A stretch of DNA of 64,000 bases from Tritrichomonas musculus. Taxonomy: Eukaryota; Parabasalia; Tritrichomonadida; Tritrichomonadidae. The position numbers and the translations under genes are program-made. The DNA is taken from positions 9,424,001 through 9,488,000 of the forward strand of contig JAPFFF010000001.1 of the NCBI GenBank assembly GCA_039105265.1, in the 5' to 3' direction. The notes under the pieces were generated by a model that was not told the origin of the DNA, did no database searches, and worked only from the letters and a program-made list of their open reading frames with translations. Numbering within the stretch: the stretch's first letter is position 1; each line of letters starts with the position of its first letter. Below, in pieces: positions 31,899-43,402 of this stretch.

Positions 31899-33226
31899 AT
31901 GATTGGTGAATTAATAATACCTTCAAAAGTTACAACCTTTGGTGATTTCCATACATTGTTGCCTCAATTTTACAACTGTTTTGGACTCACTGGCGAGTTA
32001 GTCATCCCTGATAACATTTTTTATATAGGAAACTATGCATTCTACAACTGTTATGGTTTCTGCTGATCAATAACAATTCCAAGCTCACTTTCTACAATTG
32101 CACCGGATTCACAGGAAGTTTGACAATTCCAGATTCAATTAGAATATAGATGATTCTGCCTTTGCTAACTGTATCTCCCTCTCGGGATCATTGAAGATTC
32201 CTACAAGCATTACAACAATTAAGCCATATGTTTTCATGGGATGTGAAGGATTCAATGGAACACTGACAATGCCTGATTCAGTGACATCTATTGGTAAATC
32301 AGCTTTTGAAGGACGTATTGGGATCATTGGATCTTTAACAATACCAGACATTGTCACTAATGTCGGAAAGTCATCATTTGCTAACTGTGAAGGCTTTAAT
32401 GATAGCCTGACTTTATCAAAAAATCTCAAAGAAATCAAGGAATCTTCATTTTGCAAATGCTCCAATTTGAAAGATTCTTTGACAATTCCAAATGGAGTGA
32501 CAGTAATTGCAACTCGTGCCTTTGAGTTGTGTTCATCACTCACATGCAAATTGGACATTCCAGAAAGCCTTGAAAACATATACAATGAAGCATTTCAAAA
32601 TTGTCAAGGATTAAAAGATACTCTTGAAATTCCAAATGCAGTAAAACACATTATAAATAAAGCATTTTCAAATGCACTGGATTGAACAAATTAGTGATCA
32701 CCAACCAATTCATTCAAATAGATGATCATCAAGCTTTCGCATCAACTCAACTATCACTCGTCAGTTTCAAAGGATTAAGCAACATTCACTGTGGATCAGA
32801 AGTATTCTCCAGCAGTATAAAAGTCGAGCTTCCACCTAATTATCAGCAAGCAGAATTCTGTGGAATTAAAGTCGAAAAACCTGACTTCATCTCATCAGAT
32901 TCAGAATTAGTGATAACATCTGATCAAGAGCCAGGTTTGGAAATATCATCAGATCAAGAGATAAGCTTAATGTCATCATCAAATCAAATCCAGATTCAGT
33001 GTCGTCATCAAAACAAGAGCCAACACAAGAAATTGTGTCAAATCCAAATAAAAAATCTTCAAAGAAACTCTCAAAATCGACAATTGCAGTCATTGTCGTC
33101 AGCTGCTTTTTTGCAGTAGCTGTCATGGTATTTGTTGTCACTATAGTTATTCAAATATATCAAAGCATGAAAAGAATTAATAGTAATTCAAATATATCAG
33201 AGCATGAATTATCAATCGCTCAATAA
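31899..33226 (+). pseudogene. Decayed BspA-like surface protein gene
   Basis: BspA-type leucine-rich repeats are readable from 31899 but jump frame several times before 32190. They then run cleanly from 32191 to 32685, and after a further shift to about 32960. The C-terminal part (32999-33226) gives a Lys/Ser stretch, a hydrophobic segment TIAVIVVSCFFAVAVMVFVV and a short tail, the usual anchor of trichomonad BspA surface proteins. At least four breaks and no signal peptide indicate a pseudogene. It resembles the intact BspA gene at 36924-41807 in plan but not in close sequence. Confidence 0.75.
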
Positions 33227-33986
33227 TTTTAGTAAAAAAATCTTCTTTTCCAAATTTTACATTTTACTTTTAAAATGCTTATTCCAATATAGGGTGATTC
33301 AAAAGTCTTTAGATAAGCTTTTTTTCTATGATATTGTTTTTATTTATTCTTTTAAATCACATATATTGTCCAAGTATCATTTGTATTTTTTAAAACATAT
33401 GGGATTTTCATCAAACGATATTTGGCTTTGATAAACAGACGTTTAAAAATAGTGTACCTTTGAAAATAAAGAGAATATTATTTTTAGTAGAAAATTTAAC
33501 AGCAAAAATATCCGCTAAGTAATCTTTCAAGGCAAAAAATATTATCATTATATGAAAGCTTATATCTTCTAGATTTTTATTTCAGTGAAACCATTTCATC
33601 ATCCTAACGTTTGACCTGTCAAAACCGTTGATTCCATCAAAATCTTCAATTTTTCTGAATAAGTAAATGGAATAATCATAAATTAATTATTTAATAAGAA
33701 TATTTCATAATAATTACTTGATATAACTCCTTAAAAATCTAATTAAACTATTTTTTAAAAAAAAACAAATACATTCAGATTTTCATTCAAAAATTTTAAG
33801 TCAAATTATAAAAAAAGTTATTTAATTCAACAGAATAAAGATATAATAATAGAAAAAAAAATAATTTACAAAAAACTTTTTCAAAAAATAAAAGTATCAA
33901 TGATGAATTTTGGGAAAGAGCAAAAAAATACCAAAAGATTTTAGATATTTTAATGAAAGAAGATGTCGTAAATCAAATAATTAAAA
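33227..33986. other. Intergenic stretch with one coding-like fragment
   Basis: Mostly AT-rich without pattern. A plus-strand frame at about 33890-33999 encodes some 35 residues that look like protein (Asp-Glu-Phe-Trp-Glu-Arg and a Lys/Ile-rich helix) and ends inside the 3' end of the nucleotidyltransferase. It may be a gene remnant. Confidence 0.35.
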
Positions 33987-35206
33987 TTAGATCCAATTAA
34001 TATCATGTAGATGCTTGACAACTGAATCATAAGTGAGTCCTTCAATTGATTCTCCTTTCTCTCTTGCCATTTTGATTGCAAGAGTAGCGTCACTATAAAA
34101 TCCAGTATATTTTTTGTCATTACACACATAGACGTTGTATTCTGGCATCGAGCAGACGCTGATCTGATAACCAGGCCTGGCTATTCCAACGTATCCCTCC
34201 TTCGCGAAGCAGTAATTTCTCATGAAGAAATCGGCACCGCAGACATATTAAAACCAACAAGTTTTCATCATTAAAAAGCCTGCTGATTTCCAACCTGAAA
34301 TGCTTAAGCACTTCTGGATAGTCATAGAATCGCTTCCTTGTTCCTTCCCAGCTGTCGGGAATGATGAACAGTCCTTCGTCATCTGTTATCGACATGTTGT
34401 GCTCGTTACAGCCGAGTTTGAGCATTTCATAGCGATCTTCATATCCAATCATCTCGTCCTTGAATCTGTATCGGACAAAGCCGTCAATCGATGGGCTGAG
34501 AATTAGAACACTATCAATCTGGTGCACATTGGAAAGAAACTTCGCAGCTGTGTCGAGGAGCTTCAGATGGCCTTTGTGCATCGGGCAAAAGGAACCTGTG
34601 AAAATGAGGACGGCACGACTGCGTCCTTCAATTGGCGGATGCTCTGGAAGAAGCCTCTTCAGCCCTGCAAAGTAAGAAACGTCATTTTCTCTTATTTTTT
34701 CTATAATTTCTTCTTCTTCTTTCTCATTTCCTTCCTCTATTTCGTCTTCATTCCCACTTTCGTCTTCTTCCTCTTCCTCTTCTTCATTCTCATTTTCGTC
34801 TTCTTCAACGATTTTAGCAATGCTTGAATTCGTGTTTGCTGGATTTGTGCCATTTTCATTTGACTGATTTAGCTTATTTTCGTCATCTTCACTCTTATCA
34901 TTGCCATTATTAATGTCATCATTGGCACAGTTAATGCTTTGGCCTGCAGAGTTGTCATTGTTATTAATATCATCTTCACTATTTTCAACAACTTTGTTGC
35001 CATTATTTTTATTGCTTCCGCTTTTATTATGGTCACATTCATCTTCACTTCCATCATTGTTGTGATTAGCATTATCATTCAAGGTTTCTTCAACAACTTT
35101 GCTCTCATTATTTTGGCCAATTCTGATTTTATTTGTGCCATTGTCATCATTTCTGACTTGTTGCTTTGTTTCATTTACTTCTTCTTCTTCTTGCTTGAAT
35201 ATTTCA
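33987..35206 (-). pseudogene. NMNAT-like nucleotidyltransferase with acidic N-terminal linker, frameshifted
   Basis: After an Asn/Asp/Glu-rich linker the protein has the HxGH nucleotidyltransferase signature in GSFCPMHKGHLKLL, followed by segments typical of nicotinamide/nicotinate mononucleotide adenylyltransferases (about 34230-34640). These make NAD from NMN and ATP. The C-terminal 78 residues are in another frame (33987-34223). The expected CGAD motif appears only in that second frame, so a one-base indel near 34236 splits the domain. No in-frame ATG exists upstream of the one inside the HxGH signature until the frame meets the end of the neighbouring kinase-Sel1 sequence. This suggests it was part of that gene. 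It may also be a separate gene that lost its start. Confidence 0.65.
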
Positions 35207-35207
35207 T

Positions 35208-36609
35208 CTAAAAGAAATCTCCACTTTTTGAAAGCCCGTTTCTATCAGCCATCTTCAAGTACTTAATCGCCTCTTTCAGCATCATTTTCCCGTATTCAAA
35301 TTGCGATTCAGCATTTCCGCGGCTTGCGCTCTTTTGGAAATACAACTCCGCCTTCGAGGAGTTTCCTTCCATCCTCTCAACCTGGCCGTACAATTTGCAA
35401 ATCGTTGGATTCTTTGAGTCTAAGCACCTCGATAGATACTTCTTTGCCTTTTGAATATTTCTGGGGACATATATCCACTCAATTAAGACACGACAGTAAT
35501 ATATGACAGAATCAACATAACCGCTTTTTGCCGGCAAGTACAGTATCGCGCATGTAGCCGTTGATTCCTTCGAAGTAATTCCTTCCCATTTCGAACTCTT
35601 CTTTCGACGAATCATTTTCTGTTTTTTCTTCTTTCTTCTCAAAAATTGAATGATCAACGGTTACCAATTGAAAAGAATCAGCAACTTGATTCAAATCTAC
35701 GACTTTTCGTGCTGGATCAAACGTTGTCTGGTAGTCGTCGATGAAGTCTATGCAATTTAAAATCGGTTATGAAGCCGCTGTCACTTTTCAGCATATTCAC
35801 AATCTCGTCAAACGTCTGCCTGTCTGTTGGATCGTATGCCCAGCACTTTTCAATGAGATTGCGATAAGAGTAAGGCACAGGAAAATCAAATTCAGGACGG
35901 TTTCCTTTCATGACAACGTTTGCGTAGATCTGCGCAATTGTCTTGAAATCTTTGAATGGAATCTCGTTAGTCACAATTTCGTAGACAACTAGAGAAAAAG
36001 AGTAAGCATCTCCTTCTTTACCGTATTTTTGCGTTTTCCATATTTCTGGGGCCATATAAATTGGAGTGCCTTTTAAGTTTTGCTTTGACTGATAAGCCAT
36101 GCTACTTTTTGAATGGTTTATTTTTGATAATCCAAAATCTGAAATTTTAGGAAACAAAAAGTCATCCATAAGTATGTTTTCTGGCGTTAAATCACGGTGA
36201 ATTATATTATGTGAATGGAGATAAGACATTCCTGAGGCAATGCCATAGATAATAATGAGCTTTTTGGTATCATCCCATCCTGCCATTGAACAAAAATTAC
36301 GCTCAAGTTGGATGATTTGATTTAAGGTATTCCGTAAATATTATTGGCTTATTCTGCTTTTTGAAATTAATTGGACTATATATCCTAGGAATTGTAATAT
36401 TGATGGATGGTTTATTTTAGACATAATGTTTACTTCGTTGGGTATACTTACTATTTCGTCTTTAGAATTTCTTTTAATTCAGTACGAAGAACTTTGGCGG
36501 CATATATTTTATGAGTGTCTTTTTCTGATACTTTGTACACTTTGGCAAAGCTTCCTTTACCAAGCTTGCTAAGCACTACATAATTATTTAAATCAAATCT
36601 TGATTTCAT
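35208..36609 (-). pseudogene. Decayed protein kinase with Sel1 repeats
   Basis: The gene starts with an ATG at 36609 and a good kinase N-lobe (GKGSFAKV loop, AAK lysine). It changes frame near 36470, 36385 and 36330, then keeps a long clean C-lobe (35717-36286) with HRD, DFG and an APE motif (MAPE). Beyond it the tail shifts again, and two or three Sel1-like repeats (about 35208-35560) are readable in another frame. Its closest relative in the window is the intact kinase-Sel1 gene at 25933. With about six breaks it cannot make a kinase. The reading continues without an ATG into the acidic linker of the nucleotidyltransferase. Confidence 0.75.
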
Positions 36610-36923
36610 TTTCCGATAAATGGTTTTATGAAATTGAATAAATTTTATGAAATAGATTAATGTTTTTTCAGTATGAACTTTTTCTGAAGTATATTAAAAT
36701 AATATATTAAAATAATATACTTTCATCTAATGTGGTAAAGGTTATTTTTTAACTTTTTTTAACTTTTATCTTTTGTGAGAAAATAGATAAAATTTTGAAA
36801 TTGTGAAAAAATATTTATGCAAATGTAAATTGAGAGAAAAATAAAAATGTTCAGGAAAAATATTAATAGCAATTTTTATTCAAATTAAATTAATTTTTAA
36901 ATTATGATTGATAGCAAATTTAT
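36610..36923. other. Short AT-rich spacer
   Basis: It lies upstream of the decayed kinase and downstream of the BspA gene, both on the minus strand. A tandem AATATATTAAAAT unit is present near 36695-36720. Nothing else was seen. Confidence 0.5.
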
Positions 36924-39900
36924 TTATGGGTCGGCGTTCATTTCAACTTCATCTTCACTTTGATCTTTATTTTTCTTAGCTCTACATATAAAGAAAAGTA
37001 AGAGCAAAATGATTGCAGCAACGACGACAATAACTGCAATTGTAATACCAGCGATAGCACCGCCACTAAGCTTACTTGAATGAAGAGGATAACCACAAAA
37101 TGATTTGTTTACATAATTACTTGATGTATGAATTCCCTTTGTATGAGCGAAACCAATATCATAATCACATTCTGGTTGGAAACGTCCATTATAATAGACA
37201 TCTTTAAATTTCGTGTCTTCGAATGCTTCATTTCCAATTGTCAAAAAGTAATTATACTTATAATAAGGACGGAAGGAGTCTTCTACATTATTAGCATTCG
37301 TGTATTTTTCTTCCTCGTTTGAATCGACGATGATGTATAATTTTGATTTCTTAAATCCTGAACAACCAGAGAATGCGCTTGGTCCGATATATTTATGCTT
37401 TTTTGGATTAACATGAATAGTCATTCTGTCTGATAATCCAGTGCAGTCTGAAAATGCATATTCATCGATGTGATTGAGTGTATTTTCAATATACAATGGT
37501 CCACGCAATGAAGAACAACCTGAAAATGCATTTCTTTCAATCCTTGTTACATCAAGGAAGAAATCTGGATGAATATAAAAGCTGGAACATCCATAAAAGG
37601 CTTCTCTATCAACTTTATATTTCTTTGGACTACTAGGAAGCGTTGGGAAAATAACTTCAGGTAAATTACTGCACCTATAAAACAATCTGATAGGAACATT
37701 AGATGATAATGTAGAACAATATGTAAAATCTATTGTTGTATTAATTTTATCACAATTAGCAAAGGCTCCTTCTTCAACGGTAAAAGTAGATAATGTTGTT
37801 CTATAATAATTTTTACAATCAACTTTGTAAAAACCACATCCTTGGAATGCATACTTACCAATAGCAGTAACGTCTTGATCTATTTCTAATACACCATATG
37901 GGAAGGACATTCCAGAAAATGCATAATTTGAAATTGTTGTTTTAGTACTTGAATCTCCAATTAATGATAAATTAATCAATCCTGTGCTTCCTTTGAAAAC
38001 ATTTTCACCATAAATTGATGGAACAACATAATTAATTGAATCAAAATCATCAAAATCGATTGTTAATGATCCATTGAAATCAGAATTTGCAAATGCTCTA
38101 TCATCTATACCTCGAACACAAAGATAGAGATTACCTAATAGATTTTTGCATTCGGCAAATGCTTCTTTGTCAATTGAATGAACATGTTCTGAAAAATCAA
38201 GAGAACCATTCAATGAACTGTTATAAAAACAACGTTCACCAAAATTGATATAATCGGAAGGAGATAATACAAAATTATGCTCATGTTCGTCATCAAATTC
38301 ACCAGAAATATCAATATATAAAGGACCTTCTAAATGGTCAGCAAATGTAAAATCACCAACTGTAGCGCTTCCAAAGAAGTAAATTGTAATATTTCCAGTG
38401 CATCCTTTGAAATCATATGCTCCAGTTCTACCACCAAGCAAGAATAAACGAGTGATTGAAACACAATTTTCGAAAACATAAGCATCAAATTGTCCACCGC
38501 TGATTATAACTTCTTTAATATTTCTACAATCGGCAAATGAACGGATACCTGCTCCATACCTATATGGAGGTGTAGAATAATAAGTCCTCAATCTACTTGG
38601 TAAAGTTAAAACACCTGTTAAACCAGTGCTCTTAAAGGCTGAATTTTGGATGCTTAAACGAATAATTGGACTTGTAGTATCATCAGTGAAAGTGACAGAT
38701 ACTAATTGAGTTAAGCTTTCAAAAGCACTTTCACCTATTAATGAAACATAATTAGGGAAAATAACTGCACCTTTGATTGATGTTTGATAAAAGGCTCTAT
38801 CTCCAATTGTTAAGTCATCATTACGATTAATAATTTTAAATGTTAAGCTTTCAATACTACTACAACTTTGAAAAGCAGAATTTCCAATACTTCTTATTCC
38901 TTGGTTGAAGTCCAGTTTTCCTGAAATTGCAGTGCCTTGGAATGCGCAGTCACCAATTGTTTGAAGTGAACTTGGTAAATAGAGGTATCCAGAAATGCCC
39001 GAATTATAAAATGCATAGGCTCCGATAGATGTTAATTTCTGGTAATTATTATCAATAATATCTCTGGTTGGAACTAAATCAAAAGTTTTTAGTGCAGAAC
39101 ATCCTTCGAATGCATGATCACCAATAGTGCATTCAAGATCTGTCATTAATCGCTCTGTCTTCAAACTTAAGTGATTACCAAGCTTTACACAGCTGTAAAA
39201 TGCATGATCTCCAATTTCCTGGAGTAAATATGGGAAATCAAGAGATCCATCGAGACTGCGGCAGTTCATGAAAGCACGATCTTTAATATGTGACAAACTT
39301 CCTTCTAAAATTAAGACAAGTCTTGACAATTGTGTACAATTTTCAAAGGCACTTTCATAAATTGTTGTAACAGATTTAGGGATGTAAACTTCACCACTGA
39401 GTGCGATACAACCGCTAAATGCGCTATGTCCGATATATGTTAAACCAGGACTATCATGATCAAATACGACTCCTCTTAGTGATTTGCAGTCTTGAAATGC
39501 ACTTGAGCCAACTGAAGTAAGAGTGAGTGGCATAATCATTATATGATTAATGCCTAATCCATAAAATGCTCTACTACCAATGGATACTTGTAGTCCGTTA
39601 GAAGTTATTGATAATTCTGTCAATCCTGAGCCTTCAAATGAACTATCTCCAATATTAGGTGAAGATAGTGTTCCTGAGGTCAAAGTTTGCCCAAAATTGA
39701 TGCTTGCTGATTTGATTCTCTGGCAGTTAGCAAATGCCTCTCTTCCAACTCCAGTGTAATATCGAGGAATAACAAGGTGATTGGAAAATCCAGTAGTGTT
39801 AAAAGCAGCAGCACCAATTGTATTTGAGGCTCTTGGCTCTGTTTTAGCATGAAATTCTAAAGTTATTGCAGTTCGTTGTCTACCAAAGTATTCAAATGCA

Positions 39901-41807
39901 TGCTCATTTATTGAAGTTTCACCAATTGAAACATTGCAGTTGTTAGAGGAATCACAAAATGTAAATGCATATTTTCCAATTGAATCGGCATCAATGATTA
40001 AATGAGTACCGAATGTGGAATAAATGAAAGCAAAATCATCAATTACAACATGATCTCTGATGAGAACTTGCCCAGTGAATGTAATACCATAAAATGCTTG
40101 ATTATGAACATGGTAAGTTGCAGGCGGAGTACCAGTAGAATCATGATCAAACTTAGTATCGATTATTAATGTACCTATTGTTGTTTTATCGAAAGCATGA
40201 AAATAAATATTATTTGAGTAAATTAAAATCTGGCCATTTAAGGTTTTACATTCAGCAAAAGCATATTGATCAATATCTTGAGCGTAGATTGTAATTGGAC
40301 TATTTATTAACCCTTCGCATCGTGCAAATGCATATTCACCTATTGAAGTAATGAATGAATGAAGAACAAGTTCCTTACTAAGTCCAGATGCATAAAAAGC
40401 ACGATAACCAATGGATAGATCAGGATGTGATTGGCCTTCAATATAACCGTCTATGTATTTCAAACCATTAGCTAAATTGCAGAATTCAAATGCACTTTCA
40501 CCAATACTTGCACCATCAATTTCAAGAGGACCAGCAAGATTTGTGCAATTGGCAAACGCATAAGGACTAATTAAATTCAAATTTGTTATGTTCAAAAGTC
40601 CTCTGAGATTTGAACAGTGGGCAAAAGACTTTTTATTTACACTTTTAAGGTAGAGTGGCCCATTAGAGGTAGTAGAAACATGTGAATAGTAAAAAGAGTA
40701 TTCATTTATTGTAAATGAACGATCTATTGCTGTTTTAAGTTCCAAAGCACCTTGACCACTTGTGAATTCAAAAGCATGCTTTCCAACATTTGTACCATGC
40801 AAAGTAAGGCTGCAAGTGGATTGATAAGTAGTATTTGCAAAAGCATAATTTCCAATTTGCTTATTTCCTTTAGAATTTTGGATATTGATTTCAAAAGGCT
40901 GAGTACTAGTGAATCGGCATTTGTAAAAAGCAAATTCTCCAATATCAGCAGTTCCAGCAGAATTTGGATAACTTAACCCACAAGAAATTTGTTTTCCAGC
41001 AAAAGCATAAGCTCCAATTGTAATTGGTAATGGAGTATTGCCAACCGTTTTTTGTAAAATTCCTGTTATTATTAGTCCATCTCCAGTATTATAAAAGGCA
41101 AAATCACCTATGCTTGTTGTCGTTATTTGAAGTTGTCCAGTAAGAGCTCTGCAATTATCAAAGGCATAGTTACCAATTGAACCAACATTTAAAGGACTTG
41201 CGATTTTAGAAAGAGTTGAACAATTTGCAAAAGCATAATTCCCAATTACTGCATTTTCTGGTAAACCACTGATTTCAGTGATTTTTGTACTATGGAAAGC
41301 ACGATCGTTTATATTTAATCCAACAGGCTTACTAGAGAAGCTAATTGCGTCTTTTATCAAACTTCCTTCATATGCTGATTTACCAATAATAGTAAGGTCA
41401 TTACAATTCCCAAAACCTGGTCCAGTTATATGTGAGAAAAAGAAAGCACCTTCATCAATTTGAGTCACTGAAGATGGCAATGTTATAGACGTCAATTTTT
41501 CACAAAATGCAAAAGCACCTTCGCCAATTGTTGAAATTTCTGCCTTTCCCCAGCTAATTGTTTTTAGAGATGAACCATAAAAAGAATACTTCTTTATTTC
41601 TGTTAAATCATCAGCCAATTCAACACTGACCAAGTTTTGGCATCCTCGAAGATAACCATCTTTATAATCTGCTTTTTCTATTTTTATGGCTCCTTGGCTG
41701 GAGATTCCAACAGTATCACAATGACTTTTATCATTATAACGCCTCTCAAATCGATCAAATGAGCTTGGATCGGATGAGGCCAATAGGAACAGCAAATGTA
41801 GAAACAT
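36924..41807 (-). CDS. BspA-like leucine-rich repeat surface protein
   Basis: This intact 1627-residue protein starts with a hydrophobic segment (FLHLLFLLA, residues 2-10) fitting a signal peptide. It continues with several dozen BspA/TpLRR repeats of the type IGxxAFxxCxxLxGxLxI (about 40-1560). It ends with one transmembrane helix (about 1583-1608) and a 19-residue charged tail. Such proteins sit on the trichomonad surface with the repeats outside and are thought to bind host tissue, bacteria or matrix. The tail has a basic stop-transfer cluster (RAKKNK) and then acidic residues. The ATG follows TTCATAATAATAAA, an initiator-like leader. A decayed cousin lies at 31899-33226. Confidence 0.93.
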   Translation of the reverse strand: MFLHLLFLLASSDPSSFDRFERRYNDKSHCDTVGISSQGAIKIEKADYKDGYLRGCQNLVSVELADDLTEIKKYSFYGSSLKTISWGKAEISTIGEGAFAFCEKLTSITLPSSVTQIDEGAFFFSHITGPGFGNCNDLTIIGKSAYEGSLIKDAISFSSKPVGLNINDRAFHSTKITEISGLPENAVIGNYAFANCSTLSKIASPLNVGSIGNYAFDNCRALTGQLQITTTSIGDFAFYNTGDGLIITGILQKTVGNTPLPITIGAYAFAGKQISCGLSYPNSAGTADIGEFAFYKCRFTSTQPFEINIQNSKGNKQIGNYAFANTTYQSTCSLTLHGTNVGKHAFEFTSGQGALELKTAIDRSFTINEYSFYYSHVSTTSNGPLYLKSVNKKSFAHCSNLRGLLNITNLNLISPYAFANCTNLAGPLEIDGASIGESAFEFCNLANGLKYIDGYIEGQSHPDLSIGYRAFYASGLSKELVLHSFITSIGEYAFARCEGLINSPITIYAQDIDQYAFAECKTLNGQILIYSNNIYFHAFDKTTIGTLIIDTKFDHDSTGTPPATYHVHNQAFYGITFTGQVLIRDHVVIDDFAFIYSTFGTHLIIDADSIGKYAFTFCDSSNNCNVSIGETSINEHAFEYFGRQRTAITLEFHAKTEPRASNTIGAAAFNTTGFSNHLVIPRYYTGVGREAFANCQRIKSASINFGQTLTSGTLSSPNIGDSSFEGSGLTELSITSNGLQVSIGSRAFYGLGINHIMIMPLTLTSVGSSAFQDCKSLRGVVFDHDSPGLTYIGHSAFSGCIALSGEVYIPKSVTTIYESAFENCTQLSRLVLILEGSLSHIKDRAFMNCRSLDGSLDFPYLLQEIGDHAFYSCVKLGNHLSLKTERLMTDLECTIGDHAFEGCSALKTFDLVPTRDIIDNNYQKLTSIGAYAFYNSGISGYLYLPSSLQTIGDCAFQGTAISGKLDFNQGIRSIGNSAFQSCSSIESLTFKIINRNDDLTIGDRAFYQTSIKGAVIFPNYVSLIGESAFESLTQLVSVTFTDDTTSPIIRLSIQNSAFKSTGLTGVLTLPSRLRTYYSTPPYRYGAGIRSFADCRNIKEVIISGGQFDAYVFENCVSITRLFLLGGRTGAYDFKGCTGNITIYFFGSATVGDFTFADHLEGPLYIDISGEFDDEHEHNFVLSPSDYINFGERCFYNSSLNGSLDFSEHVHSIDKEAFAECKNLLGNLYLCVRGIDDRAFANSDFNGSLTIDFDDFDSINYVVPSIYGENVFKGSTGLINLSLIGDSSTKTTISNYAFSGMSFPYGVLEIDQDVTAIGKYAFQGCGFYKVDCKNYYRTTLSTFTVEEGAFANCDKINTTIDFTYCSTLSSNVPIRLFYRCSNLPEVIFPTLPSSPKKYKVDREAFYGCSSFYIHPDFFLDVTRIERNAFSGCSSLRGPLYIENTLNHIDEYAFSDCTGLSDRMTIHVNPKKHKYIGPSAFSGCSGFKKSKLYIIVDSNEEEKYTNANNVEDSFRPYYKYNYFLTIGNEAFEDTKFKDVYYNGRFQPECDYDIGFAHTKGIHTSSNYVNKSFCGYPLHSSKLSGGAIAGITIAVIVVVAAIILLLLFFICRAKKNKDQSEDEVEMNADP

Positions 41808-42728
41808 TTTATTATTATGAAGTAAAATTAAGGACTACAGAAAAAGTTCAAAAAAAAATCGGTCGTCGCTTGAATTTTTAGTTTTTTTACACAATTTGAC
41901 AAATATTCGAGAATTGGGATCTTATTCATGTTAAATAGACATTCCTTTGCTAAAATTCATCCAAAAAAATGTAAACCGTAAAAAAATCATGCATACAAAA
42001 ATAAATGGCCATTCGATTTGAATAGTCTTTTGGTTATATAATCTCTGAAAAAATAAACTAAATTGGTTTTTCATAGCATCCAACAGAATTAAACATCTTA
42101 TTCTTAAGCTTGCTTCAAAAATTAAAAATTTTATTGCTAAATAATTCAAATAAAATCATAAAAAATAATTAAAATTTTTTTTATCCTACCAAAAAACAAG
42201 CATAGCTAATGCCTTGTTTTCGCTTTTTTTCGCTTTTAAACATATAAATGCATTATAAGAATTTGATTTATTCATTTGATTATCCTAAAACAACCGACGA
42301 AATTCCATTTCTTACTTTTATTTATTTAAATATAATGAAAACAAATTTTCTGAAAATATCAGAAAAACTAATCTTTTATTTATTAGAATCAATTGGACCA
42401 ACATTCAGATAATTAAATAACAAAACGATAAAATAATCCTATGTCCGAAAATAGCTATGCCTTCTTATATCATAGCTAAAAAATGATATTGGAATAATAT
42501 TATTATATTTTACACCAAGTTTTAGTAAAGCCATAACTACTCGTTAATAAATCTATTTTAGAGATAGTAGTTTCCTTTTAAATAAAAAAAAGTGTATTTT
42601 TTACCATAATGGATATTACCATTTGAAGAAATGATGCCAACTATAGTAATTGGGAGCAAAATCAAGGTGTATGAGATTAAAAGAATTAAAATTCAGATAA
42701 ATGATTTAAAAAATGTTTAAAGAATCAT
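41808..42728. other. AT-rich intergenic region
   Basis: Apart from the leader of the BspA gene and scattered T- and A-runs, no gene, repeat or inverted structure was recognised. Confidence 0.55.
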
Positions 42729-43388
42729 CTAAAAATTCAATAATTGGCTAAAATTAAAATTCAAATTCTGGTCTTGATCTTCACCATCATTTGCCTTGTT
42801 TTCCATATTTATGTAATCATCGTCATCAATTGAGTCTATTTCTTTGTTGAATTTCAAATTTGTTAACAATGATGAATTATCAATGAGTATTGCAGATTTT
42901 TTATCTTCAATGTCATTACTATCAATTATATCTGCCTGAGTACTTTGATTGTTTGGAGGAGAAAACTCTATCTGAGCAGTTGGCTGATCTAATTCTTCTT
43001 TTTCATGGTCGTCGTCTTTTATCAAGGAATCGACTCCCAGCAAACGACGAATGACAATTGAATTTTTCTGGAAGATTTCGTCGTATAGAAATTCAGTGTA
43101 CCATGCTATTATACATTCTTTCATTCTCTTTGCTTGAGTAAGCAAATGTCCGACTTTTTTTTTACTTTTGAACTCTTCTTCCAATTCCCTTCCAACAAGG
43201 AACAGCCGATCTCTCTTTAGGTGGAGCTGTTCGAATAATAGCTTGACATTATAATATTTATTGCCAAGCATGCGAATTTTTTTGTTTGCACTATCTCGAA
43301 TGGTCTGTGTCTGCTTTGAGATTTGCATCCAACTCGTGCTATTCTTTTTGAGGTATAAAAGCGTTATTGGCTTTTTGTAGTTTATCAT
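42729..43388 (-). CDS. Unrecognised protein with helical domain and acidic tail
   Basis: The 219-residue protein has a basic, helix-rich first half (residues 1-120, many Lys/Arg/Leu, a conserved-looking segment around SANKKIRMLGNKYY). A disordered second half rich in Asp, Glu, Asn and Ser follows. No signal peptide or membrane helix is seen. I do not recognise the family. The clear open frame, the domain-like first half and a TCATTACA initiator just upstream support a real gene. A basic domain plus an acidic tail is compatible with a nuclear protein, which is only a guess. Confidence 0.65.
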   Translation of the reverse strand: MINYKKPITLLYLKKNSTSWMQISKQTQTIRDSANKKIRMLGNKYYNVKLLFEQLHLKRDRLFLVGRELEEEFKSKKKVGHLLTQAKRMKECIIAWYTEFLYDEIFQKNSIVIRRLLGVDSLIKDDDHEKEELDQPTAQIEFSPPNNQSTQADIIDSNDIEDKKSAILIDNSSLLTNLKFNKEIDSIDDDDYINMENKANDGEDQDQNLNFNFSQLLNF

Positions 43389-43393
43389 TCGAT

Positions 43394-43402
43394 TGTAATG
43401 AA
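43394..43402 (-). promoter_or_regulatory. Inr-like initiator TCATTACA
   Basis: On the minus strand TCATTACA lies a few bases before the ATG at 43388. This closely fits the Trichomonas initiator and supports the chosen start. Confidence 0.5.
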
